Made by a program: the position numbers and the translations under genes. The notes under the pieces were generated by a model. That model made no database searches. It saw only the letters and a list, made by a program, of their open reading frames with translations, and was not told where the DNA came from. Below are positions 53,566 to 61,113 of a DNA stretch of 64,000 bases, piece by piece. The stretch spans positions 310,001-374,000 of the forward strand of contig NZ_CP058952.1 of NCBI RefSeq assembly GCF_013423785.1, in the 5' to 3' direction. Source of the stretch: Chitinibacter fontanus. GTDB lineage: Bacteria > Pseudomonadota > Gammaproteobacteria > Burkholderiales > Chitinibacteraceae. Within the stretch, counting starts at the first letter, position 1, and the number at the start of each line of letters is the position of its first letter.

Positions 53566-54078
53566 TTAGACTTTGTTCAGTGGCAGGTACATGTGCACTT
53601 CATCGTGAAACTCACCATCAACCAACAAAGCATTGGGCTCATGCCCAAAACTTTTGAAATTAAGCGATTGATACAAAGCAATCGCCGCACCATTGCCAGC
53701 ATTCACGCTAAGGTTAATTTGCTGGATATCTTTGGTGGCTTGCGCCAAAGCGATAGCCTCCTGCAATAGAGCACGGGCAAGACCGCGAGCCCTAGCCTGA
53801 GGTGTGACATACAGCCCCCAGATCAGCGCTTTATGCGCCAGCTTATGCTTGTTTTCCCTGCCAAGGGCAACGATGCCGCTGAGTTCGTTATTGATAAACG
53901 CACCGAAGACACCCCGATCAGGCCTTGCAGCCAAACGATCCTCCACCGTTGAAAGCGGTAAATCCTTTTCTTCTTCGTAGCTAGACCCAAAGGCCAATGG
54001 CGATTCCTGCAATCCAGCAAGCCGCAACGCTTGAAAAACCGATGCATCACTCGAAATAAGGCGGCGAAGTTTTAGCAT
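53566..54078 (-). CDS. GNAT family N-acetyltransferase
   Basis: A 170-residue protein. LRRLISSDASVFQALRLAGLQESPLAFGSSYEEE opens it; WGLYVTPQARARGLARALLQEAIALA is the acetyl-CoA binding motif; INLSVNAGNGAAIALYQSLNFKSFG completes the fold. The opening resembles small-molecule/protein N-acetyltransferases near RimI; substrate unknown. Monocistronic. Confidence 0.85.
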   Translation of the reverse strand: MLKLRRLISSDASVFQALRLAGLQESPLAFGSSYEEEKDLPLSTVEDRLAARPDRGVFGAFINNELSGIVALGRENKHKLAHKALIWGLYVTPQARARGLARALLQEAIALAQATKDIQQINLSVNAGNGAAIALYQSLNFKSFGHEPNALLVDGEFHDEVHMYLPLNKV

Positions 54079-54254
54079 ACGACCCCAAAATTAAGCAAAG
54101 CCCCTTACTAGCAGCCAAGGAAAATCATCGACTGACAAGAACAAGGTTAGCAACGGATTAAATACTTCACGCTACCAAGCCCACTCACTCTACTGGGTAT
54201 CCCTGTGCAGGGCTTTACTTTAATAGCTCCAAATGAAATACCCTCAAAGTAAAA

Positions 54255-55256
54255 TTATTGCTCCAGCAATGCTTTCTTCAACTCATCCGGAATATTCGAC
54301 AGCACCAGCGTGTCGCTGTATTTATCGTAGATCACCGCGCCGCTGCGCAGGCTGGCGCGATCGAATTCGAGTTTCCATTGTGGGCCATTGGCTTTAAAAC
54401 GCATCAGCGGTTTGATCGCGCGCCGATCAGGCACAAAGCCGTCGTTAATACCCAGCTCATCGCTTTGCAAGGCGGTTTGCAGTTGCGCGGGCGAGCTCGG
54501 GAAGACTTGCTCGGCGACGGTAGCGAGATCAACCTCGCCTTGGCCATCGCCCAAGGCATCTAAATAACTATGTGCGCGTTGGAACAACTCGTCGCGCTCG
54601 TTGCCGGCAATCGCTTGCTCATTCGCAAAGGCTTCCAGCCCTTTAACCAGTTTTTGGGTTTCTTTGAGTGGGGTCTTGACGTCGTTGCAGCCCAAAAAGG
54701 CTTTGAAATAGCCTGCGACATCGCCACGACCGCGCAAGAAGCTAACATAGCGCTCGCCACCGGACTTCCAGCCCCCCAGATCAATCCGGCCTGCAACGCG
54801 CAGATGATCCATATCCAGATGGATGCTATCAACGACACCCATCTCGTCGCTTATCGCGGTGCCGATGACTTCGCTAATGATGGCTATAAAAATAAACTGC
54901 ATCGCCGCATTGCTGACCTGGGCAATCAACACATAGCCACCGCTGGCTAGCGGCTCGGCTTCGGCGCGGGTTTGTAGCTCGGCCATCATTTGCTGGCTTA
55001 AGGTGAGAAAATCGATACTTTGTGCTTGCGCGAAACTGTTGATTAGCTTGGGCATTGCAAAGCTCTCATCGTCCAGATCGAACTTGCCAAAGCCTTTGCC
55101 ATTGCGCGTGCCATACAGTTCGCACAAGTGATCAACCAAACGCTGCGAGGCGCTATTGACCGCCAACGGCGCAGAGCCAAGCGCGACGCGCGCAGGGCCG
55201 TTGGGCTCTTTGTGCAGTTGATGGATGATCAGGTGTTCGATGGTATTGAGCGACAT
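54255..55256 (-). CDS. yejK: Nucleoid-associated protein YejK (NdpA family)
   Basis: A 333-residue protein: EHLIIHQLHKEPNGPARVALG, SYGGGYVLIAQ-like segment at SGGYVLIAQVSNAAMQF, DLGGWKSGGERYVSFLRGRGDVAGYFKAFLGC, and GAVIYDKYSDTLVLSNIPDELKKALLEQ at the end. These are family signatures of NdpA/YejK proteins, which bind DNA and co-localise with the nucleoid. Slightly shorter than, but colinear with, the E. coli protein. The 168-base gap behind it (55257-55424) shows no gene. Confidence 0.92.
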   Translation of the reverse strand: MSLNTIEHLIIHQLHKEPNGPARVALGSAPLAVNSASQRLVDHLCELYGTRNGKGFGKFDLDDESFAMPKLINSFAQAQSIDFLTLSQQMMAELQTRAEAEPLASGGYVLIAQVSNAAMQFIFIAIISEVIGTAISDEMGVVDSIHLDMDHLRVAGRIDLGGWKSGGERYVSFLRGRGDVAGYFKAFLGCNDVKTPLKETQKLVKGLEAFANEQAIAGNERDELFQRAHSYLDALGDGQGEVDLATVAEQVFPSSPAQLQTALQSDELGINDGFVPDRRAIKPLMRFKANGPQWKLEFDRASLRSGAVIYDKYSDTLVLSNIPDELKKALLEQ

Positions 55257-55424
55257 GGTTGGACTTATTTGAACTGAAGTTGCCGCTATTTTCCCACCCT
55301 TAAGCCCGTTGAGCCAGCTTCATCGCCGAATAACAACGTCTACACCGCGCCTACAAAGCTAAATGCCGCCGATCAGTTCATACGGAACAGAACGGAAAGC
55401 GAAGGCAGCACTTAGGGTTGGAAT

Positions 55425-55910
55425 TTATTGCTCAGCGACGATTTTTTCGTTGTCTTCAATCTGCCGCTTTAATACCTGATAACAATCCTCAATGTGCGCA
55501 TTACCCAGTATACGCATAGCGCCAAAGCTGATAGTCGCAGCCACAACCATACCTAGTATGGGTATAAACTTAGCCGCTTGTTTTGACACCATCCGCACGC
55601 CAACGCGTTTGAGTGCCAAGATAATCAGCTCTTTACTGGCGTAGCGCCCGATAAGCGAGCTGCCGATTGAGCTAATAATCACCAGCAATTTTCGCCGCGT
55701 ACCATCGTCAAGCTGAGCCAGATCCTGCTCACCAAGATGGAATTTTTCATTAATCAGCGCAATCATTCGCGTCATAATGGCAACATCAGCGCCCACATCC
55801 AAACCAGGAATCGGCACGGCGGCAGCGGCCGCCGAAATCAGCGAGCGTTGATTGACTAAATCACGACATTCTTGCCGAATGGCTTCGAGCTCGGTCATTG
55901 TCATTTTCAC
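55425..55910 (-). CDS. DUF697-like small membrane-associated protein
   Basis: A 161-residue protein. LISAAAAAVPIPGLDVGADVAIMTRMIALINEKF resembles the C-terminal DUF697 part of YcjF-type/GTPase-linked proteins; a second hydrophobic stretch (FIPILGMVVAATISFGAMRIL) may be a membrane hairpin. Function unknown; no GTPase is attached. GTG 55910 fits AAGGGA best; ATGs at 55904 and 55898 are alternatives. Divergent from acpH, with starts only 17 bases apart, so their promoters must overlap the opposite genes. Confidence 0.65.
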   Translation of the reverse strand: MKMTMTELEAIRQECRDLVNQRSLISAAAAAVPIPGLDVGADVAIMTRMIALINEKFHLGEQDLAQLDDGTRRKLLVIISSIGSSLIGRYASKELIILALKRVGVRMVSKQAAKFIPILGMVVAATISFGAMRILGNAHIEDCYQVLKRQIEDNEKIVAEQ

Positions 55911-55927
55911 TAGAGTATCCCTTGCCT

Positions 55928-56533
55928 ATGAATTATCTGGCCCATCTGCATCTCGCGCCCAATGACGCGCAAGCGAGAATCGGCAATTTGCTGGGTGATT
56001 TTATCAAGCCTGCGCATGCGCAACATTTACCACTAGCGATGCAACTGGGCATGCAATTGCACCGCCAAATTGATCAATATACCGATGCACATTCACTGGT
56101 GCGCGACTGCAAACAGTTTATCGCACCTGAACGCCAGCGCTATGCTGGTATTTTGCTCGATATCTTTTTTGACCATTTTCTGGCGAGCCATTGGGCGAAG
56201 TTTCACCCGCAAGCACTGCCCAAATTTAGCCAGCAAATTTATGCCGAGCTAGCTCACTATGAGGGGCTACTGCCGAAAAGGTTGCAGGAAATATTGCCCA
56301 ATATGATCCGTAACGACTGGCTAGCCGGCTATCAGCATCTGGAACGCGTCGCACAGGTGCTGGCGGGCTTTGCCAAATATCGCATCCAGCGCACCAGTCA
56401 TTTTGCAGCGGGAATTGATGACTTAAGGGCACATTACACGCAATTGGAAGCGGCATTTTTGGCGTTTTATCCGCAGCTGCAAGCAATGACATGGGAACAA
56501 GCTGCATATATCGCGCCACATGGCCAGCGTTGA
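55928..56533 (+). CDS. acpH: Acyl carrier protein phosphodiesterase
   Basis: A 201-residue HD-like hydrolase: MNYLAHLHLAPNDAQARIGNLLGDFIK, HRQIDQYTDAHS, LLDIFFDHFLASHWAKFH. These match AcpH, which removes 4'-phosphopantetheine from holo-ACP. Several Asp/His residues for Mn binding are kept. The start at 55928 matches the family opening MNYLAH. Convergent with the HD-GYP regulator gene, with six bases between stops. Confidence 0.92.
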   Translation: MNYLAHLHLAPNDAQARIGNLLGDFIKPAHAQHLPLAMQLGMQLHRQIDQYTDAHSLVRDCKQFIAPERQRYAGILLDIFFDHFLASHWAKFHPQALPKFSQQIYAELAHYEGLLPKRLQEILPNMIRNDWLAGYQHLERVAQVLAGFAKYRIQRTSHFAAGIDDLRAHYTQLEAAFLAFYPQLQAMTWEQAAYIAPHGQR

Positions 56534-56539
56534 AGGGGT

Positions 56540-58066
56540 TTATTCAGGATCAGGCAATTGCCGTCGGATTGCTTGAAAATCGGCATAGCTGCTGAGCACT
56601 AAATCAACCAGTTGCGGGTCAAAATGCCGCCCTTTTTCAGCCTGCAAATGCGCCAGAATTTGCTCGTCAGTCCATGGCTCTTTGTAAGCACGGCGAGAAG
56701 CCAAAGCATCGACCACATCGACGACGGCCATTATCCGCGCCTCAAGTGGGATATCAGTGCCGATCAAGCCGCGTGGATAACCGGTGCCATCCCATTTTTC
56801 ATGGTGATCACGCGCGATAATTGCCCCCATTTTGGCAATCACCCGTTTGGTTTTTTTCAGTAGCTGATAACCGAGCTCGGCATGGGTTTGCATCACTGCC
56901 CACTCGTCAGCATCAAGCTTGCCGTGTTTATGCAGAATGTGCTCAGGGATACCGATCTTGCCAATATCATGTAACGGTGATGCGTAGCGAATGGTTTCGC
57001 AAAACTCCGGAGACTGCCCCAATTGCCGGGCCAGCAACTCACACATCAAGGCCACGCGACGTACATGCATGCCCGTTTCTTTTGAGCGTTGCTCAATGGC
57101 ATCGCCGATTACCAGCAGCAACTCTTTTTGCGTTTCCTGAATATTTTCTTTGGTGTAGAGCGATTCAAAAATCAGCGCCACATTGCTGGCAAACATTTGC
57201 AAAAGTTTCGTCTGCAATTCATCGAGTGGCTTAGCCAAGCTTGCGTACAGCACGTTGGATGAGTTTTCGCCAATTTGAAAACAGGCCAGAAATGCAAAAT
57301 CAGGCAGCTGGTTTTGCCCGCCAGCATTGGCAAAATTAACCAGTTCGCGGACATGATCAGGCAAAATAGGTGTACTGAGGTCATCTTCAACCCGCACATT
57401 CTCACCGGTCGCAGCCAGCACGTTATTGACCTTATCGCCGTACAGATCAATCGATTGTGAAACAAGATAGACTTCACTGGTTTGAATATTGAGTAGATCA
57501 AGTAATTGCTGCAATACGGCCGAGCCAAATTGATGCAGTGTGCGGCTGCGTAATACCGCCTGCGAGGAAGTAATAACTTTTTCCATCCCCAGCTGGGTAT
57601 TGCTGATGGTCACAATATCGCGATAGGAGCGGATTGCTGCATAGATGCAAGTTTTGAGCTTGATATTAGTTAGCTCAGTTTTTGCTTTGTAATCGTTGAT
57701 GTCATATTCCTGAATCACGACTTCTTCAGGATGCTGATTCGGCTGGCCAGTGCGCAAGATAATGCGCAATGCATGATTTTTTAACTCGGAACGGATCTTC
57801 TCAACCAACAATAAGCCCGCTTCCGGCGACTCCATCACCACATCAATAAAGGCCACGGCAATATCGGGATTGGCATTGAGCAACTCAAAACCACTACTGC
57901 CGCTGTCGGCATACAAGAGCTCAAGCGGTCGGCCATCAACCTTCACCCGCGAGAGTGATAAACGCGTTACTTCAAAAATATCGCGCTCATCATCAATCAC
58001 CGCCACCTTCCACGGCATCAGTAGCTCATCGGCCAACACTGGTGCATCATCCAGCAGAAAATCCAT
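56540..58066 (-). CDS. Response regulator REC–DUF3369–HD-GYP (c-di-GMP phosphodiesterase)
   Basis: A 508-residue regulator. The receiver domain has VAVIDDERDIFEVT and the phospho-Asp in AFIDVVM; a DUF3369 domain (GAF-like) fills the middle; the HD-GYP domain has GMHVRRVALMCELLA, SPLHDIGKIGIPEHIL, HAELGYQLL, RDHHEKWDGTGYPRGL and ARIMAVVDVVDAL. All ligands are present, so c-di-GMP hydrolysis is predicted. I start at 58066 (MDFLLDDAP); 32 codons upstream are open from 58162 and could be used instead. The cognate kinase is not adjacent. Confidence 0.9.
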   Translation of the reverse strand: MDFLLDDAPVLADELLMPWKVAVIDDERDIFEVTRLSLSRVKVDGRPLELLYADSGSSGFELLNANPDIAVAFIDVVMESPEAGLLLVEKIRSELKNHALRIILRTGQPNQHPEEVVIQEYDINDYKAKTELTNIKLKTCIYAAIRSYRDIVTISNTQLGMEKVITSSQAVLRSRTLHQFGSAVLQQLLDLLNIQTSEVYLVSQSIDLYGDKVNNVLAATGENVRVEDDLSTPILPDHVRELVNFANAGGQNQLPDFAFLACFQIGENSSNVLYASLAKPLDELQTKLLQMFASNVALIFESLYTKENIQETQKELLLVIGDAIEQRSKETGMHVRRVALMCELLARQLGQSPEFCETIRYASPLHDIGKIGIPEHILHKHGKLDADEWAVMQTHAELGYQLLKKTKRVIAKMGAIIARDHHEKWDGTGYPRGLIGTDIPLEARIMAVVDVVDALASRRAYKEPWTDEQILAHLQAEKGRHFDPQLVDLVLSSYADFQAIRRQLPDPE

Positions 58067-58203
58067 GCCAGCACTTATCTTTGCAATCAATAAGGTTTCA
58101 TCATAGTTTGATAAATGCACTTTTGCCCGATCAAATCGGTGACAGCAAAACAAAACACACAAGCGTATCCTTGGGTGTTTTCAGTGGCTAATGTAGGCAA
58201 GGG

Positions 58204-58647
58204 CTAATTGCGCTGCATTGGCACAAAGCGTATTCCACTTTCACTAGTTTGATCGGCGCCCACCGGCATAAAACCATAGCGCATATAAGCACCCATGCTA
58301 TTGACGCTGGCGTTTACAGTGAGTAAGCGCTGATCTGCATCGGCTTTTTTGATCAGCGCACGGCCAACACCGCGACTTTGAAATTCGGGTAGCACAAATA
58401 ACAAGGCAATATGTGCATCGGCGCGCACCTGCAGCACACCGATGACGGTGTTCTGAATCACCGCCACATAGCATTTGCCACCCACCGCATCTCGCGCGCG
58501 GATTTCGCTGGCCTGGGCAAACAGTCGAAATTGCTCGATGCCCGCCGGGCTTTGGTACTGCGCGGCAAGGTGTTGGAACGAGGCCCACACTACCTCGGCG
58601 GCACGGTCATACTCAGAGAATAAAATTTCGCGGATTTCTAATGCCAT
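58204..58647 (-). CDS. GNAT family N-acetyltransferase
   Basis: A 147-residue acetyltransferase. The core is AHIALLFVLPEFQSRGVGRALIKKA, followed by LTVNASVNSMGAYMRYGFMPVGADQTSESGIRFVPM. Members with this ending are often annotated as general GNAT proteins; substrate unknown. It follows tldD after 14 bases on the same strand, so it may share its transcript. Confidence 0.85.
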   Translation of the reverse strand: MALEIREILFSEYDRAAEVVWASFQHLAAQYQSPAGIEQFRLFAQASEIRARDAVGGKCYVAVIQNTVIGVLQVRADAHIALLFVLPEFQSRGVGRALIKKADADQRLLTVNASVNSMGAYMRYGFMPVGADQTSESGIRFVPMQRN

Positions 58648-58661
58648 CGTCGTTCCAGACC

Positions 58662-60113
58662 TTAACCCGCAGTTCCGCCAACGGTGAGGCCACCGTCGAT
58701 GCGCAGAGTCGGCTGCCCCACGCCCACCGGCACACTTTGGCCGTCTTTACCGCAAGTACCAACGCCCGGATCAAGCGCCATATCATTGCCAATCATTGAC
58801 ACGCGCGTCAGCACGTCTGGGCCATTGCCAATCAGCGTCGCACCTTTAACTGGATACAGCATTTTGCCGTTTTCAACGTACCAAGCTTCCGCAGCCGAAA
58901 ACACAAATTTGCCGCTGGTAATATCCACCTGTCCGCCGCCAAAGTTCACTGCATAGAGACCTCGATCGATTGATGCGATGATTTCAGCGGGGTCTTTATC
59001 GCCGTTTTCCATCAAGGTATTGGTCATGCGCGGCATCGTGATATGCGCGTAGCTTTCGCGCCGACCATTGCCTGTAGCTGGCATCCCCATTAGGCGGGCG
59101 TTCAGGCTGTCTTGCAAATAGCCTTGCAAAATGCCGTCTTCGATCAGCACGGTGCGTTGCGTCGGATTGCCTTCGTCGTCGATATTGAGCGAGCCACGAC
59201 GATCGGCGATGGTGCCATCGTCAACGACGGTAACGCCTTTGGCGGCTACGCGCTGGCCGATTTTGCCCGCAAATGCCGAGCTACCCTTGCGATTAAAATC
59301 GCCTTCCAAGCCGTGACCAATCGCCTCATGTAGCAAAATCCCTGGCCAACCACTGCCTAGCACCACGGTCATTTCACCGGCAGGCGCTGGGCGCGCATCG
59401 AGATTGAGCACCGCCTGATCGACTGCGCGTTTGGCATAATCGAGCAAAACGGCATCGGTGAAATAAGCATAATCAAAACGCCCGCCGCCACCGGCGCTGC
59501 CCTGCTCGCGTTGGCCGTTTTGCTCGATGATGACATTGATCGACAGGCGGCACAGCGGGCGCACATCTGCAGCACGATGGCCATCGTGACGGGCGATATA
59601 AATCACTTCATACTCGCTGGCGAGGCTCGCCGTCACCTGCACCACGCGCGGGTCCAGACTACGGGCGATTTGTTCGATTTTTTCCAGCAATGCCACTTTG
59701 GCCGCCTCATCCAAGCTCGCCAATGGATCTTTAGGGGTATAGAGCTGCAAACCCTGCTGCTTCTTGGCAAACGGAGCAATACCCTGCCCACCTTGCCGAC
59801 CAATCGCACGAGTCGCTTGTGCGGCCTGACTTAAGGCGGCAAGACTAATATCATCCGAATAGGCAAAAGCGGTTTTCTCGCCGCTGATCGCGCGTACGCC
59901 AACGCCCTGATCGATATTAAAGCTGCCCGACTTCACAATGCCTTCGTCCAGACTCCACGCCTCGGAGCGGCTGTATTGGAAATACAAATCGGCATAATCG
60001 ATTTCATGGCTGAGCATCTGGCCAAAGACGGTGTTGATCGCCTGATCATCGAGTGAAAATGGCGTGAGCAATTGTTGCTCGGCGATTGCAAAATGATCCA
60101 GTGAAGTGCTCAT
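58662..60113 (-). CDS. tldD: Metalloprotease TldD
   Basis: A 483-residue subunit of the TldD/TldE protease. The zinc motif is LLHEAIGHGLEGD (HExxxH); SYAHITMPRMTNTLMENG and GKDGQSVPVGVGQPTLRIDGGLTVGGTAG are C-terminal family stretches. With TldE it degrades unstructured peptides, e.g. antitoxin CcdA and microcin B17 precursor in E. coli. The start at 60113 has AGGTAG upstream; nine more codons upstream are unlikely. The order yhdP–nitrilase–tldD is conserved in many beta- and gammaproteobacteria. Confidence 0.94.
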   Translation of the reverse strand: MSTSLDHFAIAEQQLLTPFSLDDQAINTVFGQMLSHEIDYADLYFQYSRSEAWSLDEGIVKSGSFNIDQGVGVRAISGEKTAFAYSDDISLAALSQAAQATRAIGRQGGQGIAPFAKKQQGLQLYTPKDPLASLDEAAKVALLEKIEQIARSLDPRVVQVTASLASEYEVIYIARHDGHRAADVRPLCRLSINVIIEQNGQREQGSAGGGGRFDYAYFTDAVLLDYAKRAVDQAVLNLDARPAPAGEMTVVLGSGWPGILLHEAIGHGLEGDFNRKGSSAFAGKIGQRVAAKGVTVVDDGTIADRRGSLNIDDEGNPTQRTVLIEDGILQGYLQDSLNARLMGMPATGNGRRESYAHITMPRMTNTLMENGDKDPAEIIASIDRGLYAVNFGGGQVDITSGKFVFSAAEAWYVENGKMLYPVKGATLIGNGPDVLTRVSMIGNDMALDPGVGTCGKDGQSVPVGVGQPTLRIDGGLTVGGTAG

Positions 60114-60214
60114 TGTTCTACCTAATTTAATCTGTCCCACGAAGTGACTTAGCCAAACCTCAAGCCAGCCACCACGTCATGCAAGACGCAGCGAGATAAT
60201 TGCTGCCGTTTTAC

Positions 60215-61051
60215 TTATTTAAACACACGATGCTGCAGAGCAGGCAATATCGTTCTGACTCTGTGTAATTGCGTGGCTTTGAGTTCGGCCCGCGCCAGCC
60301 CTTCGCCCTCAGGCAACACATTGAGCACCACGCCCCATGGGTCGATCAGCATACTATGGCCAAAGGTGGCCCGCCCGCTCGGATGCACACCACCTTGACC
60401 CGATGCCACCACAAAACACTGGTTTTCAATCGCACGCGCGCGTAGCAAAACTTCCCAATGCGCGCGTCCGGTGGTGGCGGTAAACGCGGCGGGCAGCACC
60501 CAAATATCAACTTCGCCGACTGTATCCAGCGAGCGAAATAGCTCGGGAAAGCGTAAATCATAGCAAACCGCCAAGCCGACACGGCCAAATGGCGTGTCAA
60601 ACGCCACCGGTTGCTGCCCAGCGCTAATGGTATCGGCCTCGGCAAAGCATTCGGTGCCGTTGGCAAAGCCGAATAGATGAATTTTGTCATAGCGCGCGAC
60701 ACACTCGCCCGCGGGGTTAAACGCCAGACAGCTATTCATTACTTTATCGGGATCGCCCGACACCAGCGGAATAGTACCGCCCACTAGCCAGATATGGTGC
60801 AAGCGAGCTTGCTCAGCCAAAAATGTTTGCAATGGCGTGCTATCGGATGCGGTGTCGGCGCGACGAAATGGCTCTTGGTGTGCCAGTTTATCGCGATCAC
60901 TATGGCCCATAATCGCAAAATACTCGGGCAAGACCACCAATTGCGCGCCTGATGCGGCCGCTTCAGCAATCAATTGCGCCGCGCGCGCCAAATTGGTGGA
61001 CACATCTGGGCCCGAGATCATTTGTACTGCACAAGCAATTAGACTTTGCAT
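60215..61051 (-). CDS. Nitrilase-superfamily amidase (Nit1-like deaminated glutathione amidase)
   Basis: A 278-residue carbon-nitrogen hydrolase. The catalytic triad is visible: Glu in VVLPEYFAIMG, Lys in YDKIHLFGF, Cys in VGLAVCYDLRFPELFR. HLF and the loop around it fit the Nit1/NitFhit branch, which repairs deaminated glutathione to alpha-ketoglutarate and Cys-Gly. Substrate assignment is by family. It lies between yhdP and tldD, all on the minus strand. Confidence 0.88.
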   Translation of the reverse strand: MQSLIACAVQMISGPDVSTNLARAAQLIAEAAASGAQLVVLPEYFAIMGHSDRDKLAHQEPFRRADTASDSTPLQTFLAEQARLHHIWLVGGTIPLVSGDPDKVMNSCLAFNPAGECVARYDKIHLFGFANGTECFAEADTISAGQQPVAFDTPFGRVGLAVCYDLRFPELFRSLDTVGEVDIWVLPAAFTATTGRAHWEVLLRARAIENQCFVVASGQGGVHPSGRATFGHSMLIDPWGVVLNVLPEGEGLARAELKATQLHRVRTILPALQHRVFK

Positions 61052-61113
61052 ATACTCAACCCTGTATCAACCGATGAACCATACTCACAAATAGCCGCAA
61101 GAGCATACCCCCG

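Noticed and set aside
60141..60214. Third copy of the gcv structured element between tldD and the nitrilase gene
   Set aside because: It has GCAGCGAG-like pieces but lacks the ACCGGAG–hairpin–TGAGGATT core.
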